Assembly: GCA_023411375.1 (NCBI GenBank)
Contig: JAEYOW010000010.1
Location: 124,001-188,000, forward strand
Reading direction: 5' to 3'
From: Bacillota bacterium
GTDB lineage: Bacteria > Bacillota > Clostridia > Christensenellales > Aristaeellaceae
Length of the DNA: 64,000 nt
This document shows, one piece after another, positions 58,542 to 64,000 of the stretch. The notes beneath the pieces are model-generated. The model worked only from the letters and a program-made list of their open reading frames with translations. It was not told the DNA's origin and did not search any database. Both the position numbers and the translations under genes were made by a program. The first letter of the stretch is position 1. Each line of letters begins with the position of its first letter.

Positions 58542-59813
58542 ATGAAACGGTTTCTTTGTCTTTTGGTTTCCATTTTTATGCTATTTTCCCTTTTTTCAGT
58601 TTCCCTGGCGGAAGGCAAGCCCTTTGAGGGTAAAACCCTGACCGTGCTGTATATGTCCAGCGTTTACGCGGACGCGGCGCGCGCCATGGCGCCTGAGTTT
58701 GAGGATCTGACCGGCGCGACCGTGGACGTCGTGGATTTCCCCTACGTCACGTTGCATGAAAAGGCGCTGCTTGACCTCACCTCCGGCGGCGCTGCCGCCT
58801 TCGACGTTATCGACGTCGCCAGCCAGTGGGACGGCGAGTTCGCTCCCTTCCTGACCGATCTGGGACCCTACATCGAAAAAGACGGCTACGACATGACCGT
58901 GTGGATCGATAACGTGCTGGCAAACTGCGGCAAGTGGCAGGATACCATCATCGGCATTCCCAACGCCAACACCCCGCAGGTGTTCGCCTACCGCACCGAC
59001 CTGTTTCCCGACGGCTTGCCCAACACGTGGAAGGAGTACCGTGAAAAGTGCATTGAGCTGACCAAGGACGGCATGTACGGCGTTACCATAGCCGAAGCCC
59101 CCGGCCAGCTGGGCGGCGTGTTCGACTACATTCTTTGGTCCATGGGCGGCGCCTGGGCCGATGAGGACTGGAACGTAACCATCAACTCTCCCGAGGCCCG
59201 CGCCGCGCTGGAGCACCTCTACGAGCTAAACAAGAAGGGCATGGACCCCGCCAACCTGTCCTGGGGCGTGGAAGAGTCCATCAAGGCGTTCCTGGACGGC
59301 AAGGCGGCCGTGTGCGAAACCTGGCCGACCCTGGGCCTGGTACAGGACGCGGACAATCCCGAAAAATCTCAGGTTGCGGGCAAATGGGCGCTTAGCACCA
59401 TCCCTTATGAAAAGACCGGCATCACGCTGCTCTCCGCTTGGGACGTAGCCATTCCCGCCAATTCCGAAAACAAGGACCTCGCCTGGGAGTGGATTAAAAT
59501 GTACACCAGCGCCGAAAAGCAGCAGCAGTTCTACGACGAGTATAACATCTTCTCCCCCCGCAAGGATTTCTGGGAGCAGGACGCCATCAAGAACTCCCCG
59601 CTATACGCGCTGCGCGCCGCGCTGGATACCGCCAACATGTGGTGGCGCGTGGCCGCCTCCGTCGAGGCCGATACCGCCATCAACACCGTTGTGAGCGCTT
59701 ATCTTTCCGACCAGATTACCATTGACGACGCGCTGGTCCAGCTTGAGGAAGGCGTTAAGGCCGCGCTGGAGAACTCCCCGCCCGAGGAAGGCATCAAGAA
59801 CTATAACCACTAA
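58542..59813 (+). CDS. Sugar-type ABC transporter substrate-binding protein
   Basis: A 423-residue protein of the extracellular solute-binding family 1. The signal peptide ends SLA-EGKP near residue 24 and has no lipobox cysteine. TLTVLYMSSVYADAARAMAPEFEDLTGATVDVVDFPY and GIPNANTPQVFAYRTDLF are typical of sugar-binding proteins. GGGAGGTAC serves the ATG. A strong hairpin follows the stop before the permease genes. The ligand is unknown; downstream genes hint at a methylated or esterified glycoside. Confidence 0.9.
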   Translation: MKRFLCLLVSIFMLFSLFSVSLAEGKPFEGKTLTVLYMSSVYADAARAMAPEFEDLTGATVDVVDFPYVTLHEKALLDLTSGGAAAFDVIDVASQWDGEFAPFLTDLGPYIEKDGYDMTVWIDNVLANCGKWQDTIIGIPNANTPQVFAYRTDLFPDGLPNTWKEYREKCIELTKDGMYGVTIAEAPGQLGGVFDYILWSMGGAWADEDWNVTINSPEARAALEHLYELNKKGMDPANLSWGVEESIKAFLDGKAAVCETWPTLGLVQDADNPEKSQVAGKWALSTIPYEKTGITLLSAWDVAIPANSENKDLAWEWIKMYTSAEKQQQFYDEYNIFSPRKDFWEQDAIKNSPLYALRAALDTANMWWRVAASVEADTAINTVVSAYLSDQITIDDALVQLEEGVKAALENSPPEEGIKNYNH

Positions 59814-59823
59814 TGTGAACGTC

Positions 59824-59860
59824 TCGCGGCTGAGCGGCTTATTCCGCCGCTCAGCCGCGA
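59824..59860 (+). other. Perfect 15-bp intercistronic hairpin between SBP and permease genes
   Basis: 59824-59838 is the exact reverse complement of 59846-59860 with loop TTATTCC. No T-tract follows. It is expected to stabilise or partly terminate the message so the binding protein is made in excess over the permeases, as in other ABC operons. Confidence 0.7.
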
Positions 59861-59894
59861 AATCGCTAGCAACGGCAGGAGGTTGACCCTCGCT

Positions 59895-60785
59895 ATGAAC
59901 AAACGCCGCACCGGGGATAAATGGGCGTCCTGGCTGTTTTTGACGCCCACCATGATCTTCCTGGGCATCACCGCGCTGATGCCTTTGCTGTATTCCATCT
60001 ACCTCAGCTTTTTCCGCATGAAGTTGAATTTACCGAACCAGGCGGTTCGTTTTGTCGGCTTTGACAACTATCTCAAAATGCTTGGCGATCAGCTATTGCA
60101 TACCAGCACAGGCAACACCTTGTTTTTCGCCATCATTTCCGTGCTGCTGGAAACCGTGCTGGGCCTGATGGTTGCCATGGCCATTTGCTCCGATAAGCGC
60201 TGGGCGCGCATTGTCACCTCCATTTTTATGATTCCTATGATCATGGCGCCCGTCGCTATCGGCACGCTGTGGCGCATGATGCTGGACGCCTCCACGGGCA
60301 TTGTCAACTATGCGCTTAACCTGCTGGGTATCCAAAGCGTCACATGGCTGAGCAATCCCACAACGGCGATGTGGTCCGTCATCTTCGTCAACGTCTGGCA
60401 GCTCACCCCGTGGGTCACGGTCATCTGCGCGGCCGGGCTCAAGGCGCTGCCAGGCGACTGTTTACAGGCCGGTTTGGTCGACGGCGCAAACCCGCGGCAG
60501 ATTTTTTGGAGAATTGTACTGCCGCTGCTTAAGCCCTTGCTGGTCATTGTGCTCATGATCCGCTTTATCGACGCTTTCAAGGTGTTTGATACCGTATACG
60601 TCATGACCAACGGCGGTCCCGGCAGCGCAACGGAAATGCTGCCCAACTACATTTACAAGCAGGGCCTTAAATATTTTGACGCGGGTTACGCGGCCGCGCT
60701 GGCAATCGTGTTCGTGCTGGTGATGACCCTTTGCAGCGCAGGCTTCCTGAAATGGCGCAAGCGGGAGGAGGATAACCTGTGGTAA
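59895..60785 (+). CDS. Sugar ABC transporter permease (MalF type)
   Basis: A 296-residue permease with six hydrophobic segments and an N-terminal SWLFLTPTMIFLGITALMPLLYSIYLSF. The EAA-type loop is LKALPGDCLQAGLVDGANPRQIFWRIVLPLLKP. The chosen ATG is 12 bases from AGGAGG; a TTG four codons earlier overlaps the site and is unlikely. It pairs with the next permease, with whose gene it overlaps by seven bases. No ATPase gene is in the operon; a shared MsmX-like ATPase elsewhere is expected. Confidence 0.93.
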   Translation: MNKRRTGDKWASWLFLTPTMIFLGITALMPLLYSIYLSFFRMKLNLPNQAVRFVGFDNYLKMLGDQLLHTSTGNTLFFAIISVLLETVLGLMVAMAICSDKRWARIVTSIFMIPMIMAPVAIGTLWRMMLDASTGIVNYALNLLGIQSVTWLSNPTTAMWSVIFVNVWQLTPWVTVICAAGLKALPGDCLQAGLVDGANPRQIFWRIVLPLLKPLLVIVLMIRFIDAFKVFDTVYVMTNGGPGSATEMLPNYIYKQGLKYFDAGYAAALAIVFVLVMTLCSAGFLKWRKREEDNLW

Positions 60786-61663
60786 ACACAAAGCGCAGAA
60801 AGGCGCGCGATTATACGTCCATCGATTCCATCGTCAGCACCTTTGCCGGCAGGCCGGTCAAATACGTTATCATCGTGCTTAGCGTGCTCATGGTTCTCTT
60901 TCCCCTGTATTGGCTCATATCCAGCTCCTTTAAGGTCCAGCAGGATTATTTGGCTTATCCCCCGGTGGTTTTCCCCACCCGCTTTACGCTGGACAGCTTT
61001 GTGGAGGTCTTTACCCGCGACAAGCTTTTTTCCCACTTTACCAATTCCGTGGTCATCTCCATCGTCACCACGCTTGTCACCATCCTTTTTGGCAGCATGG
61101 CGGCCTACGCGGTGGTGCGCGGGCCCATCGGCAAACGCGCGCGATCGTTCTTCGGCATCTGGTTTCTCATCCAGAAGATGTATCCCGCCATCGCCACGGC
61201 CATCCCGGTGTATCTGGTCATCCGCGCGTTGGGGCTGATGGATACGCAAGGCGCGCTGATCATCATGAACACCAGCTTCAACCTGCCCCTGGTTATTTGG
61301 CTGATGATGGGCTTTTTTGAGCAGACTCCCTACGCCATGGAGGAATCCGCCATGCTGGATGGCTGTACGTTTACGGGACGCTTCTTCCGCATCATTTTGC
61401 CCATCACAAAGCCAGGCCTGATCGCCTCCGCCATCCTGACGTTCGTCGCTACCTGGAACGAGTTCCTTTTTGCCGTTATCCTCACCATCAAACGATCTAA
61501 AACGCTGCCTGTGGTTATCGCCGGGTTCATTACGGATCGCGGCCTGGCATGGGGTCCCATGGCGGCGACCGCCTTCATCACGCTGGTTCCCGTGGTCATC
61601 CTGACCTGGCTGGTACAAAAGGACTTCGTCAACGGCCTCGCTATGGGCGCGGTGAAAGGATAG
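60779..61663 (+). CDS. Sugar ABC transporter permease (MalG type)
   Basis: A 294-residue permease starting at a GTG inside the previous gene, with GGGAGGAGG eight bases upstream. Six hydrophobic segments and the EAA-type loop MEESAMLDGCTFTGRFFRIILPITKPGL identify it. YVIIVLSVLMVLFPLYWLISSSFK is the MalG-type N-terminus. Confidence 0.93.
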   Translation: MVNTKRRKARDYTSIDSIVSTFAGRPVKYVIIVLSVLMVLFPLYWLISSSFKVQQDYLAYPPVVFPTRFTLDSFVEVFTRDKLFSHFTNSVVISIVTTLVTILFGSMAAYAVVRGPIGKRARSFFGIWFLIQKMYPAIATAIPVYLVIRALGLMDTQGALIIMNTSFNLPLVIWLMMGFFEQTPYAMEESAMLDGCTFTGRFFRIILPITKPGLIASAILTFVATWNEFLFAVILTIKRSKTLPVVIAGFITDRGLAWGPMAATAFITLVPVVILTWLVQKDFVNGLAMGAVKG

Positions 61664-61668
61664 TATGA

Positions 61669-62688
61669 ATGAACGCGTATGAACGTGTGATGGCGGCGTT
61701 GGCGCTTAAGCCCTCCGACCGCGTGCCCGTAGTGCCTGAAATCATCCAGCACGCGCTGAACGTTTCCGGGGTCACGCACAGCGACTATTCCACCAATCCC
61801 GCCGCCATGGTTAAAACCATTATTGCCGCGCGGGAGCGCTACGGCTACGACGCCGTGTATGTCAGTTCAGACAACTTCATTTATGCCGAGGCCTTCGGCG
61901 GAAAGCTGCTTTTTCCCGTGGACGACGCGCCCCAGCTTGTCATCCACCCGCTGGATGCCGGGCTTCCCGCCTCTCTTCCCCCGTTCGACCTGAGCGCCGG
62001 GCGGATGCGCGTCATTCTGGAAGCGACCCGCTTGCTCAGGGCGTATTATGGAGATTTAATCTTCATCAAAACCAATATCGATTCCGCCCCGTTTTCCGCG
62101 CTGGCCTCGCTGCGCGGGCTGCAAAAGCTGATGACGGATCTCTATGACGAGCCCGATACCGTCCGCGCCCTGCTTTGGCAATGTACGGACGCGGTCATCC
62201 GTTACGGCCTGGAGGCCGCGAAGGCCGGAGCGCACGGCCTGGCCTTCGGCGATTCGGTTTCCGGGCTGCTTAACCGCGAAATGTACGGGGAATTCGCCCT
62301 GCCCTGCGCCCGTGAGGCGGTTCGGGTTCTGCGCGAGCAAACCGGTCTGCCCGTCTTTTACCATGTATGCGGCAACACCAACCATATTCTGGACCTGATG
62401 CTCGGAACCGGGGCCGATTGCCTGGAGCTGGACAGCCTGGTAGATATGAAAGACGCGCTCCCGCTGGCAAAAGGCAAATGCGCGCTGGAGGGCAATATCG
62501 ATACCGTCAACGTTCTTTTTAACGGTTCCACACAGGATGTGCGGCGGGCGGCCGACAGGCTGCTTGCGCTTTTTGGCCGGAAAGGCGGCTTCATCCTGAG
62601 CTCCGCCTGTGAAATTCCACGCAACACACCCTGCGAAAACGTGCTGGAGATCACGCGGGCCGCCCTGGAATATCCCTATCCCGACTGA
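61669..62688 (+). CDS. Uroporphyrinogen decarboxylase (UroD)-family protein, methyltransferase-like
   Basis: A 339-residue UroD-fold protein. MNAYERVMAALALKPSDRVPVVPE at the N-terminus and HGLAFGDSVSGLL, FYHVCGNTNHIL and LEGNIDTVNVLF later follow MtaA/CmuA-like methyltransferases more than haem-pathway HemE. The HVCGN with Cys near the zinc position supports corrinoid:thiol methyl transfer. The gene begins just after the second permease and no corrinoid protein gene is visible. Its role in a sugar-transport operon could be demethylation of the imported compound. Confidence 0.85.
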   Translation: MNAYERVMAALALKPSDRVPVVPEIIQHALNVSGVTHSDYSTNPAAMVKTIIAARERYGYDAVYVSSDNFIYAEAFGGKLLFPVDDAPQLVIHPLDAGLPASLPPFDLSAGRMRVILEATRLLRAYYGDLIFIKTNIDSAPFSALASLRGLQKLMTDLYDEPDTVRALLWQCTDAVIRYGLEAAKAGAHGLAFGDSVSGLLNREMYGEFALPCAREAVRVLREQTGLPVFYHVCGNTNHILDLMLGTGADCLELDSLVDMKDALPLAKGKCALEGNIDTVNVLFNGSTQDVRRAADRLLALFGRKGGFILSSACEIPRNTPCENVLEITRAALEYPYPD

Positions 62689-62722
62689 GGGAAAAACAAC
62701 TGCAAAACGGAGTGAAACCACT

Positions 62723-63367
62723 GTGAACAAGCGCCATATCGTCTGCTTTGGAGATTCCAATACATGGGGCTACAACGCCCAGACCGGCGCGCGCTATGAC
62801 GACGACGTGCGCTGGACCCGCCGGCTTGCCGCCCTGCTGGGCGAGGAATACATGGTGCTGGAGGAGGGCGTGAGCGGCCGTACCACTGTTTTTGAAGACC
62901 CCCTTTTCGAGGGGCTTTGCGGTTATGCCGCCTTGGCCACAACGCTTTTCACCCATAGCCCGCTGAGCCTGCTGGTAATAATGCTGGGTACAAACGACTG
63001 TAAGGAACGCTTTTCCGCGACCCCGCAAAATATCGCGGACGGCCTCCAGCGCCTTTTGGTCAAGGCAAAGGGAATGGACGTCTGGGCGGACAAACCCCGC
63101 ATTCTGGCGGTTGCGCCCATGGCAATGGACCCGCGCGTATATGAGGTGGAGCGCATCTGCGACGAAATGGGCGCGCGCAGCGTGGAAAAGAGCTTGGCCC
63201 TGCCTAGATTGATTCAGAAGGCAGCCTTCCAGAGCGGCTGCTATTATCTGGATTGCAACTCCTACGTAACCCCCGGCACGGGCGATTACATGCATTTCGA
63301 TCTGGACAGCAACCGCCGCTTTGCCGCCGCGATGGCCGAAACCATCCGGGACATCTTCAGCGAGTAA
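62723..63367 (+). CDS. SGNH/GDSL-family hydrolase
   Basis: A 214-residue protein beginning at a GTG. Block I is CFGDSNTWGY (catalytic Ser in GDSN), block III LGTNDCK and block V the DYMHFD His/Asp. It lacks a signal peptide, so it acts in the cytoplasm on a small ester, probably removing acyl groups from a sugar. A GGAGTG site lies six bases upstream. It lies between two UroD-family genes. Confidence 0.9.
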   Translation: MNKRHIVCFGDSNTWGYNAQTGARYDDDVRWTRRLAALLGEEYMVLEEGVSGRTTVFEDPLFEGLCGYAALATTLFTHSPLSLLVIMLGTNDCKERFSATPQNIADGLQRLLVKAKGMDVWADKPRILAVAPMAMDPRVYEVERICDEMGARSVEKSLALPRLIQKAAFQSGCYYLDCNSYVTPGTGDYMHFDLDSNRRFAAAMAETIRDIFSE

Positions 63368-63385
63368 CAACAGGGAGGCGTGCGT

Positions 63386-64000
63386 ATGATGGTCTCATCC
63401 CAAGCGCGGCGCGAACCGGATTTCCGCAACATCGCGGCGGTTCTCGAAAAGAAGGTGCCCTCAAGGCCCACGCTTTTTGAGTTTTTCTTTAACGACCGCC
63501 TGTACATGCGCCATGCCGGGCCGCGTTACCGCCGGCTAAGCGACGGCCTGTTTCCCGAAACGGAGACGATGGTGGCGGCGTTTGCCGCGCTGGGATATGA
63601 TTACGCAACTGTGCACGGCTGCGATATCACCTTCGCCTCCACCGCGGCGGCCGACGGCAGCACCATTTCCCAAAACGAAAACGTGTTGATTACCGACCGC
63701 GCAAGCTTTGACGCGTTCCCCTGGCCCGACGCCGCAAGCGCCGATTATTCGCGCCTTGGCGACGCGGAAAGCTACCTGCCCCACGGCATGAAGCTGATGG
63801 TTTGCGGACCGGGCGGCGTACTGGAAAACGTGATATCGCTGCTGGGCTACGAAAACCTCTGCCTGCTTTTATACGACGATCCGCAGCTGGTGGAGGACGT
63901 CTTTGAGCGCGTGGGCCAAACTTTTGTGGAATACTACCGCCGTTGCGCGGCGTACGATGCGGTCGGCGCGTTGATCGCCAACGACGACTGGGGCTTTAAC
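63386..64000 (+). CDS. Second UroD-family protein (runs off the window)
   Basis: Partial: 205 codons to the edge. The ATG of MMVSSQARREPDFRN has AGGGAGG upstream. RPTLFEFFFNDRLYMR, GYDYATVHGCD and PHGMKLMVCGPGGVLENVISLLGYENLCLLLYDDPQLVEDVFERVG follow the UroD/methyltransferase superfamily. Another member is encoded two genes upstream, with limited likeness between them. Together with the SGNH hydrolase it may break down the imported ligand. Confidence 0.82.
   Translation, partial: MMVSSQARREPDFRNIAAVLEKKVPSRPTLFEFFFNDRLYMRHAGPRYRRLSDGLFPETETMVAAFAALGYDYATVHGCDITFASTAAADGSTISQNENVLITDRASFDAFPWPDAASADYSRLGDAESYLPHGMKLMVCGPGGVLENVISLLGYENLCLLLYDDPQLVEDVFERVGQTFVEYYRRCAAYDAVGALIANDDWGFN

Noticed and set aside
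1..64000. CRISPR array, prophage, transposase, tRNA or rRNA
   Set aside because: No regular short repeats with spacers, integrase, transposase DDE motifs, cloverleaf with CCA end, or rRNA-like stretches were noticed while reading; very divergent RNAs could be missed.

Overview
The window comes from a GC-rich, endospore-forming member of the Clostridia (Firmicutes). The evidence is a Spo0A gene, a ytfJ/gerW-type sporulation gene beside a DacF-like carboxypeptidase, the rplU-prp-rpmA cluster in which L27 carries the Firmicutes cleavable N-terminal extension, and strong SigA-type promoters with AGGAGG ribosome sites. Codon use is GC-rich throughout, while intergenic regions are more AT-rich. Family-level placement (an Oscillospirales- or Christensenellales-like lineage) is only a guess. 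No rRNA, tRNA, CRISPR array, transposase or phage gene was found.

Layout. 1-5.6 kb: an amidohydrolase, a GH94 glycoside phosphorylase and a phosphohexomutase, which fit phosphorolytic use of beta-glucosides. 5.7-8.4 kb (minus): a vWA / PP2C phosphatase / protein kinase triad resembling TerY-P systems, divergent from a two-TM protein with a disordered tail. 9.7-11.5 kb: split transketolase. 11.6-15.1 kb (minus): a 1052-residue secreted SH3b / Ig-like repeat protein and a possible small membrane protein. 15.3-19.4 kb (minus): a DnaK operon with a DUF5685-like protein, a J-protein with a cysteine-rich tail and a zinc-ribbon membrane protein. 19.6-24.2 kb: ytfI/ytfJ/dacF-like sporulation genes and an M13 peptidase. 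24.4-31.6 kb: rluB-like gene, a second Hsp70-like locus, rplU-prp-rpmA, DUF554 and S-adenosylhomocysteinase. 31.6-34.3 kb: a small, more AT-rich block (RHH regulator, hypothetical, GGDEF protein) bracketed by two inverted copies of a ~130 bp dispersed repeat. 34.3-36.5 kb: Fe-S aldo/keto reductase and AEC transporter.

36.7-45.6 kb is a complete autoinducer-2 (Lsr-type) uptake and processing locus. The minus strand reads lsrA-lsrC-lsrD-lsrB-lsrF; the plus strand reads lsrR-lsrK-cupin. The cupin sits where enterobacteria would have LsrG. 45.8-46.5 kb is spo0A. 47.1-49.9 kb is a metNIQ transporter operon preceded by a strong promoter, a 26-codon leader peptide with 4 internal Met and 5 Cys, and an intrinsic terminator, which together look like a ribosome-sensing attenuator for sulfur amino acids. 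50.1-51.9 kb: hybrid-cluster protein and ferredoxin. 52.3-54.2 kb: UbiB/ABC1 kinase with a small helical partner. 54.4-57.3 kb: a two-component system followed by an 18-residue amphipathic microprotein and a membrane protein, with a shared TTCAGA motif at both promoters. 57.4-64 kb: an AraC regulator divergent from a sugar-type ABC transporter, two UroD-type proteins and an SGNH hydrolase.

All gene functions are inferred from sequence motifs and remembered family features; no database search was run. Strongest candidates for undescribed biology are the Met/Cys leader attenuator, the Lsr locus with a cupin in place of LsrG, the 18-residue microprotein under the two-component system, and the inverted dispersed repeats.
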